From positions 1 to 50,953 of the forward strand of contig DATAWX010000185.1 in assembly GCA_036266995.1 (NCBI GenBank): a DNA stretch of 50,953 nt, given 5' to 3'. Shown here in pieces: positions 30,602-39,939 of this stretch. Every line of letters starts with the position of its first letter. The first letter of the stretch is position 1. The DNA comes from GCA-003244245 sp036266995. GTDB taxonomy: Bacteria; Actinomycetota; Actinomycetes; Mycobacteriales; Pseudonocardiaceae. The translations under genes were made by a program, and so were the position numbers. The notes beneath the pieces were generated by a model. It did not search any database and was not told the DNA's origin. It saw only the letters and a program-made list of their open reading frames with translations.

Positions 30602-31705
30602 TCATCCCCAGACTCGCTCGGCGGTCGCCACGATCGTCCTGAGCTTGGCCTCCTCGTCGGCGGCGGAGACAGCGTTGCCGAGGATGGAGGTGGCGAACCC
30701 GCACTGTGGTGACAGCGCGAGGCGCTCCAGCGGCACGTGGCGCGCTGCCTCGTGGATGCGTGTCTCGAGCTCGCCGACAGTCTCCTGGCGCCCAGTTTTC
30801 GTTGTCACAAGCCCGAGGACGACGGTCTTGTCCGGCGGCACTGCGCCCAGCGGCTCGAATCCACCGGAGCGCTCGTCGTCGTATTCCAGGAGCAGCCGCT
30901 GCGCGCGCACGCGGGGGAACAGGCGCTGCGCGAGCCAGTCGTAGCCGCCCTCGACCAGCCAGCGGCTCTGCTGGTTGCCGCGACAGAGATGGAAGCCGAA
31001 CACAACGCCGGGATGCTCTCCGACGACGATGTTGTCCAGCTCCAAGCCGAGGTCGAGCCAGCGCTCGGCCGGCCAGCCTCGGCTGGCGTAGAAGTCGCGA
31101 TAGGCGCAATCAAGCAGCAGCGGATAGTGCGGAGCGTCGAGCTGGACATATTCGCAGCCGAGCCGCACGAGCTCGTCGACCTCCTCGCGGAGGATTTCGG
31201 CGACGTCGGCCAGGAAGCTCTCCAGGGTCGGGTAGGCGCCGCGCGAGCGCTCCGGATCATAGAAGTTGGCGAACAGGCTTGGGCTCGGCAGCGTGACCTT
31301 GACGATGCGCTGCGTCCGTCCGCGTGCGTAGGTGAACTCCTCGGCGGACAGGAAGCGGCGGCGACGCAGCCGGCCGAGCACGGCGATCGGCGGGCGCGTG
31401 ATGCGCTTGTCCCCGACCTCGTCCCCGTGCCAGTCGCCCCACAGGAACGCATCGAGATCCCACTCGCTGAAACCCTCGACCGCCTCGGTGAGCTGGCTCT
31501 GAAACGACAGACGACGCATCTCGCCGTCGGTGGCAACGGCGAGGCCGGCGCTGTCCTGCAGGCGGATCGCCGCGTCGACCGCTGCGTCCTCGACCCGCTT
31601 GAACTCGGCGGGACCGATCTCGCCGCGCCGCAGGCGCTCTCGCGCCTCGAGCAGCTCGCGCGGCCGCAGGAGGCTGCCGACGACGTCAGCGCGCGCCGTG
31701 ATCAC
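30602..31705 (-). CDS. Cobalamin-independent methionine synthase (MetE C-domain)-like protein
   Basis: A 367-residue single-domain protein from a GTG. It begins ADVVGSLLRPRELLEARERL, typical of the COG0620 family. Zinc ligands are visible as FHLCRGN (His-x-Cys), LLLEYDDE (Glu) and SPQCGFAT (Cys). Full-length MetE is about twice this size, so this is the stand-alone C-domain type, which transfers methyl or alkyl groups to thiols; the family also includes coenzyme M transferases. The substrate is unknown. Last gene of the operon sorC, phosphotransferase, MetE-like. Confidence 0.85.
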   Translation of the reverse strand: MITARADVVGSLLRPRELLEARERLRRGEIGPAEFKRVEDAAVDAAIRLQDSAGLAVATDGEMRRLSFQSQLTEAVEGFSEWDLDAFLWGDWHGDEVGDKRITRPPIAVLGRLRRRRFLSAEEFTYARGRTQRIVKVTLPSPSLFANFYDPERSRGAYPTLESFLADVAEILREEVDELVRLGCEYVQLDAPHYPLLLDCAYRDFYASRGWPAERWLDLGLELDNIVVGEHPGVVFGFHLCRGNQQSRWLVEGGYDWLAQRLFPRVRAQRLLLEYDDERSGGFEPLGAVPPDKTVVLGLVTTKTGRQETVGELETRIHEAARHVPLERLALSPQCGFATSILGNAVSAADEEAKLRTIVATAERVWG

Positions 31706-31714
31706 GACACAAAC

Positions 31715-32500
31715 CTAGACGAGTGCGGCCCGCAGGGCTTGCCGGTTTTCGAGGTGCCACTGGTAAATCCGTTCAGCTCGCTCCGTCGCCGCCGCAGTCC
31801 AATATTCAGAGAAAGCGAGATGGCCCTGCGCAGCGCTGTTGCGGACGTTGTCATAGCACCAGCTGTGGTTCTGCGCGACCGCGTCCACGACTCGTAGTCG
31901 GTCGGCGTCAACCAGCCCGTAGCTGTCTACGAATAACCGGAACCGGTTGAGCACTCGGCCGCGCCGGACGTCGTTGATATAGCAGTCAGGTCGCAGCGGT
32001 GCCCACAGCCGCGCCGCGCATGCGATGTCCCACAATCTGCCGCCTGGGCTCGCGAGGTCGAAGTCGATGAGCGCCACGGCTTTACCGGCGCGGAACACGA
32101 CGTTATCCAGGTTGGGATCGTTATGGCTGATCAGCTCCCCGGTGAAAGACTCAGGGGGCGACGACGGCCAGGCGTACGGTGTGGGATTGAAGGTACGGAC
32201 GGCCTGGTGATACGCGCGCAGCAGCTCGGCCACGCTGACCAGGGCTTCATCGGTGAGCGCCCAGTCGGGATATGGTGGTGTCACGGCTGTTCCCGGGATG
32301 TATGAAAGCATTTCTCGCTGCTGCGAATCTATTCCGATGAAGCGCGGTGCACCGTCGAATCCGATATCCGTCAGATGGCCCAGCAGGGCGTGGGTCGCCG
32401 GGCTGGTTCGTCGTTGCGGCCGACGTACCGTGTTGCCGACTCGAACGACCTGTCCACGGTTGGCGGTACCCCCTAGCAATGGGACTTCGGGCTGGTTCAT
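31715..32500 (-). CDS. Aminoglycoside-phosphotransferase-fold (APH) kinase
   Basis: A 261-residue protein whose ATG overlaps the sorC stop (ATGA). The kinase catalytic loop ISHNDPNLDNVVF (Brenner motif HxDxxxxN variant) and metal-binding ALIDFDLASPGGRLWDIA are clear, placing it in the APH/choline-kinase group. The N-lobe is short (residues 1-75) and the Lys/Glu pair is not obvious. The substrate may be a sugar, amino sugar or small alcohol rather than an antibiotic. Its coupling to the polyol regulator suggests a metabolic role. Confidence 0.85.
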   Translation of the reverse strand: MNQPEVPLLGGTANRGQVVRVGNTVRRPQRRTSPATHALLGHLTDIGFDGAPRFIGIDSQQREMLSYIPGTAVTPPYPDWALTDEALVSVAELLRAYHQAVRTFNPTPYAWPSSPPESFTGELISHNDPNLDNVVFRAGKAVALIDFDLASPGGRLWDIACAARLWAPLRPDCYINDVRRGRVLNRFRLFVDSYGLVDADRLRVVDAVAQNHSWCYDNVRNSAAQGHLAFSEYWTAAATERAERIYQWHLENRQALRAALV

Positions 32501-33447
32501 CCGTTGTCGAGCAGGGCGTGGGCCAGCGCTGTATGCGTCACGAGGCCGCCGATGAGTCCGCTACGGAGCGCGGCCCGCACGGCGGGCGCCTTCGCCGTGC
32601 CGTAGGGAATGGCAATGACTTCCGGTATCGCGCGCATCTGTTCCGCGCTGATGCCGATCATTCGCTCCGCGAGATCGGTCTGCAGCGCTTCGCCGTCGGC
32701 TGAGACAAAGACTCCGGAGATATCGGCACAGACGCCGAGGCGGCGCAGCGCTTGGCGGTCGCGTTCTTCCGCTGCGTCATACAGGGTTGACTGGCCACAC
32801 TCCCAGAGCCCAATCCCGGCAACCGCCTTGGTAACAGAGGGTAACTGGTCGAAGGCTCGCGCGACCTCGGGCTGTTGGCGCAGAGCGCGGGCGGTGGTGG
32901 CGTCGGGAACGGTGAAGGGCGCGTAGAAGAGGTATGCGCGCCCGCCCGAAGCGCGTGCCACGTCGCGCACGGCGTCGACGGAGCAGTCGTCGTCGTTTGG
33001 TAGCGAGAGGGCGCCGGTCAGCTGGACGACCGGTATACCGGGCAGCCGCGGCAGGACCTTGGCCATCGCGCTGACCGAGCGTGCCCAAGCAAGACCGAGC
33101 ACGTCCCGAGGAGTGATCACTTCGCTGAGCAACTCGGCTGCGGCTCGTCCCAGATGCTGCCGAAGCGACGCCGCGTGGTCGTCCGGCGTGTCGACGATGA
33201 TCGCGTGTTGCAGCCCGAACCTGTCCTGGACATGCGCCGACAGATCCACGTCGATCACGCCCTGGTGGCGGATCTCGATCCGGACCAGCCCACTGTCCCG
33301 GGCCGCGTCGATGAGCCGTGCGACCTTGAAGCGGCTCAGTCCGAACTCCTCGGCGATCTCGACCTTGGACCGTCCGTCGAGGTAGTAGCGGCGCGCGACT
33401 GATGCAGTGAGCACCACCTGGGCGGGCCCCCCGACCTGATCTGCCAT
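32497..33447 (-). CDS. SorC/DeoR-type sugar-binding transcriptional regulator
   Basis: A 316-residue protein from the ATG at 33447, four bases after AGGAGG; the GTG at 33450 is too close. The N-terminal helix-turn-helix is LDGRSKVEIAEEFGLSRFKV. The C-terminal sugar-phosphate sensor domain has DVLGLAWARSVSAMAKVLP, VVQLTGALS, and the effector-site stretch GVCADISGVFVSADG. SorC regulators respond to phosphorylated sugars or polyols. It is divergent from the polyol transport operon, so it very likely controls it. Confidence 0.9.
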   Translation of the reverse strand: MADQVGGPAQVVLTASVARRYYLDGRSKVEIAEEFGLSRFKVARLIDAARDSGLVRIEIRHQGVIDVDLSAHVQDRFGLQHAIIVDTPDDHAASLRQHLGRAAAELLSEVITPRDVLGLAWARSVSAMAKVLPRLPGIPVVQLTGALSLPNDDDCSVDAVRDVARASGGRAYLFYAPFTVPDATTARALRQQPEVARAFDQLPSVTKAVAGIGLWECGQSTLYDAAEERDRQALRRLGVCADISGVFVSADGEALQTDLAERMIGISAEQMRAIPEVIAIPYGTAKAPAVRAALRSGLIGGLVTHTALAHALLDNG

Positions 33448-33456
33448 CACGCCTCC

Positions 33457-33563
33457 TGCTCATTTGAGCAACGATCCGCCCACTATTGCACACGCCCTTG
33501 ACGGCGCCTGTGTGGCATATCACACTCGTGTCTCGTATGAGATCCGGTCCGCTCCTATGAGCA
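33457..33563. promoter_or_regulatory. Divergent regulatory region with three palindromic operator candidates
   Basis: TGCTCATTTGAGCA (33457-33470) is a perfect palindrome immediately upstream of sorC, next to its ribosome site. TCTCGTATGAGA (33531-33542) and CGCTCCTATGAGCA (33550-33563) resemble it, sharing the CTC-N4-GAG pattern. A TTGACG (33498-33503) may be the -35 element of the polyol operon, although its -10 is weak. These fit SorC binding sites flanking both promoters. Confidence 0.55.
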
Positions 33564-33605
33564 GGCCGGTCTGCATCGCTCGTCCAACTGGTGGAGGACC
33601 GACGG

Positions 33606-34970
33606 GTGCGTAGACGCGTGCGATCGACACTGACCGTCGTGACGGCAACGCTGGCTCTGGTCTTGAGCGGGTGCGCCGGGTGGGGTGGTGGCGCGGGTGG
33701 CGGCGGGCCCAACAGCATCAACGTGCTAATGGTCAACAACCCACAGATGGTCGACCTCCAACAGCTCACCGCGAAGCACTTCACCAAGGACACCGGTATC
33801 ACGGTCAACTTCACCGTCCTGCCGGAGAACGACGTACGAGACAAGATCAGCCAGGAGTTCTCCAGCCAAGCCGGCCAGTACGACGTCGCCACCCTGAGCA
33901 ACTTCGAGATACCGATTTACGCCAAGAGCAGATGGATCGCCCCGCTGGACCGCTACGTAGCGGCCGATCCCACATTCGATCAGGCGGACATTCTCGGGCC
34001 CATGACGACCTCCCTGACAGCGCAGGACGGAAAGCTTTACGGGGAGCCGTTCTACGGCGAGTCCTCCTTCCTCATGTATCGCAAGGACGTGTTCGCGGCA
34101 AAGGGCATCGGAATGCCGGCGAAACCGACGTGGCCTCAAGTCGCCGACATCGCGGCGAAGGTCGACCACGCCGAGCCGGGGATGGCTGGGATCTGCCTAC
34201 GCGGCCAGCCGGGTTGGGGTCAGCTCTTCGCCCCACTGACCACCGTCGTGAACACCTTTGGCGGGACCTGGTTCACCAAGGATTGGCGACCCCAGGTCAA
34301 CGGCGCGGCCTTTAAGAAGGCCACCCAGTTCTACGTGGACCTGGTCCGCACACACGGCGAGGCCGGAGCGCCGCAAGCCGGCTACACCGAGTGCCTCAAC
34401 GACCTCATCCAGGGCAACGCCGCCATGTGGTACGACGCCACCTCCGCCGCGGGATCTCTCGAGGCAGCCAACTCCCCGGTGCGGGGAAAGATCGGGTACG
34501 CCCCCGCACCAATGGTCGAAACCGCCAGCTCGGGTTGGCTCTACGCGTGGTCGTGGAGCATCCAGCAGGCGAGTGCGAAAAAGGACAATGCCTGGAAGTT
34601 CATCTCGTGGGCCTCCAGCAAGAAATACGAAGAGCTCGCGGGCTCCGAGCTCGGCTGGTCACGGGTGCCAGCAGGCAAGCGTGCCTCGACCTACCAGAAC
34701 CCGGCGTACCTGCAACAGGCATCGGCGTTCGCCGAACCCACCCGCAGCGCCATCGAAAGCGCCGACCCCCGCAACCCCGGGGTCCAGCCGCGTCCGGCGC
34801 TGGGCATCCAGTTCGTCGACATACCCGAGTTCCCGGACCTCGGTACGCAGGTGTCCCAAGGGGTCAGCTCGGCGATCGCCGGCCAGATCACCGTAGACGC
34901 AGCGCTGGACCGCGGGCAGCAGCTCGCCGACGACGTGGCCGAGCGCTACCGCTCCCGGGAGCCGCGATGA
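33606..34970 (+). CDS. Polyol ABC transporter substrate-binding lipoprotein
   Basis: A 454-residue protein from the GTG at 33606, eight bases after GGAGGA; an earlier in-frame GTG at 33591 precedes that site. The lipoprotein signal ends in the lipobox LVLSGCAG. The family-1 solute-binding sequence (INVLMVNNPQMVDLQQLTAK, PFYGESSFLMYRKDVF, LIQGNAAMWYDATSAAGSLE, WLYAWSWSIQQASAKKDNAW) is close to sorbitol/mannitol binding proteins (SmoE/MtlE type). It delivers polyols to the two permeases encoded directly downstream (ATGA overlap). Confidence 0.92.
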   Translation: MRRRVRSTLTVVTATLALVLSGCAGWGGGAGGGGPNSINVLMVNNPQMVDLQQLTAKHFTKDTGITVNFTVLPENDVRDKISQEFSSQAGQYDVATLSNFEIPIYAKSRWIAPLDRYVAADPTFDQADILGPMTTSLTAQDGKLYGEPFYGESSFLMYRKDVFAAKGIGMPAKPTWPQVADIAAKVDHAEPGMAGICLRGQPGWGQLFAPLTTVVNTFGGTWFTKDWRPQVNGAAFKKATQFYVDLVRTHGEAGAPQAGYTECLNDLIQGNAAMWYDATSAAGSLEAANSPVRGKIGYAPAPMVETASSGWLYAWSWSIQQASAKKDNAWKFISWASSKKYEELAGSELGWSRVPAGKRASTYQNPAYLQQASAFAEPTRSAIESADPRNPGVQPRPALGIQFVDIPEFPDLGTQVSQGVSSAIAGQITVDAALDRGQQLADDVAERYRSREPR

Positions 34971-35902
34971 CCAGCTCGACGGCAACGGCGCGAGGGGGAG
35001 CTGCGCTGCGGCGCTCGGCGGACTGGGCCCGCCGGGCGCCCCTGCTGCCCGCCCTCATCTTCACGATCGTGGTCACCCAGCTTCCGTTCGTGGTAACCCT
35101 GATCGTCTCGTTCATGGACTGGAACGCCTACTACCCGGACGAACGCGGGTTCACCGGTCTCACCAACTACAAGCGGGTGTTGACCGACGTCAACATGCGC
35201 GATGCGATCCTCACCACGGTGCTGCTCACCGTGACGGTGGTGCTCGTGAGCCTGATCCTCGGCTTGATGATCGCGCTGCTGCTGGACCGGAAGTTCGTCG
35301 GGCGCGGCGCCGTGCGGACTATGATGATCACGCCGTTTCTGGTCGTTCCCGTGGCCGCTGCGCTGTTGTGGAAGCACGCCCTCTTCAACCCGGAGTACGG
35401 CCTGCTCAATGGCACGCTCACCGCAGTGTGGCGACTGTTCGGCTCCGACCACCCACCGCAGCCGGACTGGATCTCCACCATGCCGCTGGTCTCCGTCGAG
35501 ACCGCCCTGATCTGGCAGTGGACCCCGTTCATGATGCTCATCCTGCTCGCGGGCCTCCAGGGCCGACCTCTGGACGTCATCGAAGCCGCGCGCATCGACG
35601 GTGCCGGCAGCTGGCAGATCTTCCGCTACATGACCTTTCCCCACCTGCGCCAGTACCTCGAGCTCGGCGCACTGTTGGGATCGATCTACATCGTGCAGAA
35701 CTTCGACGCGGTCTTCACCATCACCTCTGGCGGGCTGGGCACCGCCAACCTTCCCTACACGATCTACCAGACCTTCTACCAGGCCCACGACTACGGCCGG
35801 GCCTCGGCCGCCGGAGTCGTCGTGGTCATCGGCACCATCATCATCGCCACCTTCGCGCTGCGGACCGTGTCGTCGCTGTTCCGTGAGGAGACCTCCCGAT
35901 GA
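34967..35902 (+). CDS. Polyol ABC transporter permease 1
   Basis: A 311-residue MalF-like protein from the ATG that overlaps the binding-protein stop; the reading frame is open far upstream but inside that gene. Six spans are seen (for example LLPALIFTIVVTQLPFVVTL and ILTTVLLTVTVVLVSLILGL). The EAA loop reads DVIEAARIDGAGSWQIFRYM, the contact with the ATPase. It forms the channel with permease 2. Confidence 0.92.
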   Translation: MTSSTATARGGAALRRSADWARRAPLLPALIFTIVVTQLPFVVTLIVSFMDWNAYYPDERGFTGLTNYKRVLTDVNMRDAILTTVLLTVTVVLVSLILGLMIALLLDRKFVGRGAVRTMMITPFLVVPVAAALLWKHALFNPEYGLLNGTLTAVWRLFGSDHPPQPDWISTMPLVSVETALIWQWTPFMMLILLAGLQGRPLDVIEAARIDGAGSWQIFRYMTFPHLRQYLELGALLGSIYIVQNFDAVFTITSGGLGTANLPYTIYQTFYQAHDYGRASAAGVVVVIGTIIIATFALRTVSSLFREETSR

Positions 35903-36792
35903 CCTCCATCACCGACACCGCACCGGTGCCCGCGAGCCGCACGACCGAGGGCGCGCCACGCCGGACCCGGCCACCGCGGAGCGGGATGATCCTCGGGATG
36001 GTTGCCTGGCTGATCGGCATCCTGTTCGTGCTGCCGGTGTTGTGGATGCTACTGACGTCATTGCATTCCGAGGCGGACGCAGCCACCAACCCGCCGTCGA
36101 TCGCGGCACCGCTGACCCTGCAGGGCTACCAGGAGTTCTTCGGTGCCTCCAGCGGCGCCAGTCCTTGGCCGCCGCTGCTCAACTCGGTGACGGCCAGCGT
36201 GCTGTCCACGGTGCTGGTGCTGGTGTTCGCCATCCCCGCGGCCTACGCCCTGTCCATCCGACCCGTCCGGAAGTGGACCGACGTCCTGTTCTTCTTCCTG
36301 TCCACCAAGATGCTGCCGGTCGTGGCGGGTCTGCTGCCCATCTACCTGTTCGCCCAGGAAGCCGGGCTGCTGGACAATGTCTGGCTGCTCATCGTGCTGT
36401 ATACCTCGATGAACCTGCCGATCGCAGTCTGGATGATGCGCTCGTTCCTCGCCGAGGTCCCCGTCGAGATGCTCGAGGCCGCCGCCATGGACGGCGCGGG
36501 CCTCCTCCGGACCCTGCGCGAGATCGTGGCCCCGGTTGTCCTGCCCGGGATCGCCGCCACTTCCCTGATCTGCTTCATCTTCTCCTGGAACGAACTGCTC
36601 TTCGCCCGGGTCCTCACCGGGACCGTCGCGCAGACCGCACCGGTGTTCCTCACCGGCTTCGTGACCAGCCAGGGTCTGTTCCTCGCGAAGGTCTGCGCCG
36701 CGGCCCTCGTGGTGTCCCTGCCAGTGATCATCGCCGGGTTCGCGGCCCAGGACAAACTCGTCCAGGGCCTGTCCCTCGGTGCCGTCAAATGA
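35899..36792 (+). CDS. Polyol ABC transporter permease 2
   Basis: A 297-residue MalG-like protein whose ATG overlaps the stop of permease 1. Six hydrophobic spans (ILGMVAWLIGILFVLPVLWM first) and an EAA loop, EMLEAAAMDGAGLLRTLREI, are present. The C-terminus GFAAQDKLVQGLSLGAVK is typical of sugar-alcohol permeases. Its last codons lie in the first unit of a 14-bp tandem duplication. Confidence 0.92.
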   Translation: MTSITDTAPVPASRTTEGAPRRTRPPRSGMILGMVAWLIGILFVLPVLWMLLTSLHSEADAATNPPSIAAPLTLQGYQEFFGASSGASPWPPLLNSVTASVLSTVLVLVFAIPAAYALSIRPVRKWTDVLFFFLSTKMLPVVAGLLPIYLFAQEAGLLDNVWLLIVLYTSMNLPIAVWMMRSFLAEVPVEMLEAAAMDGAGLLRTLREIVAPVVLPGIAATSLICFIFSWNELLFARVLTGTVAQTAPVFLTGFVTSQGLFLAKVCAAALVVSLPVIIAGFAAQDKLVQGLSLGAVK

Positions 36793-36808
36793 GAGCCGTC
36801 AAATGAGA
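36781..36808 (+). repeat. 14-bp tandem duplication at a gene junction
   Basis: GCCGTCAAATGAGA occurs twice in a row (36781-36794 and 36795-36808). Each copy contains an ATGA. The first ATGA ends permease 2; the second supplies the ATG of the dehydrogenase gene. Before duplication the two genes would have shared one ATGA overlap. Confidence 0.9.
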
Positions 36809-37816
36809 GCAGCCGTGCTACGCGAACCGGGGGGCGTCGTCCTCGAGGAGCGACCTATTCCCCGGCCCGGTCCGGGGCAGGTCCTCGTCCGGGTCCGGGC
36901 CGTCGGGGTGTGCGGGTCCGACACCCACTACTACGAGCAGGGGCGCATCGGGCGTTTCGTCGTCGAGGCCCCGCTGGTGTTGGGCCATGAGGCCGCGGGC
37001 GAGGTGACGGATCTCGGGCCGGGCGTCACGAGGCTGGTCGTCGGCGAACGCGTGTCCATCGAGCCGGGGGTACCGGACCTGACCTGCGGGCAGTGCCTGG
37101 CCGGGCGGTACAACCTCTGCCCGAGCATGCGCTTCTTCGGGACCCCGCCCGTTGACGGCGCGTTCGCCGAGTACGTCGTCGTGCATGAGGCCTTCGCGCA
37201 CCCGGTTCCCTCCAGCGTCGGCGATGACGCCGCCGCCCTGCTTGAGCCCCTCTCGGTCGGCATCTGGGCATGCATGAAGGCCCGGGTCACCGCGGGCTCC
37301 CGGGTTCTCATCACCGGCGCGGGACCGATCGGGCTGGTCAGCGTCCAGGCGGCGCTAGCGTTCGGGGCGACCGAGGTCGTCGTGTCCGACCTCAACCCGG
37401 TTCGGCTCGCTCTCGCGAAGGAACTGGGCGCCACGACGATCCTCGACGCGCGGGAGACAAGTGTCACCGACCTCGACCGGCCACCGGAGGTGCTTCTCGA
37501 GTGCTCTGGGCACCCCCCAGCGATCGGCCAGGCGATCCGCGCGCTCGACCGCGCTGGTCGCGCGGTGCTCGTCGGCATGGGTGGTGACGACATCTTGGTG
37601 CCGCTTTCTGTGATCCAGGAGCGGGAAATCGAGCTCACCGGCACGTTCCGCTACGCCGGAACCTGGCCCAGGGCGATCGCGCTCATCGCGACGGGCCGGA
37701 TCGACCTCGGTCGCCTGGTCACCGGCACCTACCGGCTCGACCAGGCGGAACAGGCGCTGACGGCCGGCCGGCGCGACCCGCACTCGGTCAAGGTCGTGGT
37801 CCACCCCCAGACCTGA
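36803..37816 (+). CDS. Zinc-dependent sorbitol/polyol dehydrogenase (MDR family)
   Basis: A 337-residue protein. Catalytic zinc ligands are Cys in VGVCGSDTHYY and His-Glu in LGHEAAGE. The structural zinc loop is reduced to CGQCLAGRYNLC with three Cys visible. The NAD-binding fingerprint VLITGAGPIGLVSVQAALAFGA is followed by the acidic VVVSDLNPVR, indicating NAD rather than NADP. The family (sorbitol, xylitol and L-iditol dehydrogenases) oxidises polyols to ketoses. It sits between permease 2 and the transport ATPase in the operon. Confidence 0.9.
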   Translation: MRAAVLREPGGVVLEERPIPRPGPGQVLVRVRAVGVCGSDTHYYEQGRIGRFVVEAPLVLGHEAAGEVTDLGPGVTRLVVGERVSIEPGVPDLTCGQCLAGRYNLCPSMRFFGTPPVDGAFAEYVVVHEAFAHPVPSSVGDDAAALLEPLSVGIWACMKARVTAGSRVLITGAGPIGLVSVQAALAFGATEVVVSDLNPVRLALAKELGATTILDARETSVTDLDRPPEVLLECSGHPPAIGQAIRALDRAGRAVLVGMGGDDILVPLSVIQEREIELTGTFRYAGTWPRAIALIATGRIDLGRLVTGTYRLDQAEQALTAGRRDPHSVKVVVHPQT

Positions 37817-37848
37817 CCCGCCCCCTCTCGCTGACTCAAGGAGACCCG

Positions 37849-38957
<1,109 letters not shown>

Positions 38958-38961
<4 letters not shown>

Positions 38962-39920
38962 TCGCGGTATGTGGGGAGGCCCTCATCGATCTGGTGGATG
39001 AGGGCGACGGGCTGTTCCGGGCTCATCCCGGTGGCAGCCCGGCCAATGTGGCGGTCGGTCTGTCGCGTCTCGGGATCCCCGTCGCGCTGATCGCTCGGGT
39101 TTCCCAGGACGCGTTCGGCCGGTTGCTCCGAGCGCATCTGACCGACAACGGTGTGGATCTTCGGTATCTGGTAACCGCGGCCGAGCTCAGCACGCTGGCC
39201 GTGGTGTCCCTCGATGGGGCGGGACTGGCGTCTTATGCGTTCTACGCCAACGGGACGGCGGACTGGCAATGGGAGTCCGGGCAGCTACCCGCAGCGCTAC
39301 CGGCCGAGGTCGTCGCGTTGCATTCCGGATCGCTGGCGCTGAGTATCGAACCAGCCGCGAGCGTGATCACCGAACTGCTGCGCTGCGAGCGGGCCCGGGG
39401 CCAGGTGACGATCTCCCTGGACCCGAACGTGCGACCCGCCTTCGAAGACGATCAGCCCGCGGCGGTGCGTCGCGTCGAGCGACAGGTCGCTCTGGCGGAC
39501 GTGGTCAAGGTCTCTGCCGAGGACCTCGCGTGGCTGGCGCCCGACGAGTCACCGTCGCACGTGGCGCGTCGCTGGCAGGAGCTTGGACCCAAGATCGTGA
39601 TCGTCACGCTGGGCGCAGCGGGCGCCCTCGCGGTGGGGCCGGACGGCCAGGAGATCACTCGCCCGTCGCCGCCCGTCGAGTTGGTCGACACGGTCGGCGC
39701 CGGGGACGCGTTCACCGCCGGGCTGCTCGCCGCGATGCAGCGCAACGAGCTCCTCGGAGCCCCTCATCGATCCGCCCTGGCGACGCTGAGCGCCGAGACA
39801 CTGGCTACCGTCATCGACGAGGCTGCCCTGGTCGCCGCGATCACCTGCTCGCGGCGCGGCGCCGACTCCCCGACGCGCGAGCAGGTCACGGCCTATGGCC
39901 GGAACCTATCGACGCGCTGA
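38958..39920 (+). CDS. PfkB-family fructokinase
   Basis: A 320-residue protein starting at a TTG that overlaps the ATPase stop (TTGA). It opens IAVCGEALIDLVDE, then HPGGSPANVAVGLSRLG (PfkB signature 1). The anion-hole/base motif is VDTVGAGDAFTAGLLAAM (signature 2). The opening and context match bacterial fructokinases: fructose formed by the sorbitol- and mannitol-type dehydrogenases would be phosphorylated to fructose 6-phosphate. The effector of the SorC regulator may be its product. Confidence 0.92.
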
Positions 39921-39939
39921 CCCTGAGAAAGGATCTCGC

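Noticed and set aside
30737..31897. A 386-codon plus-strand frame opposite the MetE-like gene.
   Set aside because: The reverse strand has a clear zinc-ligand pattern and family match; this frame is its shadow.
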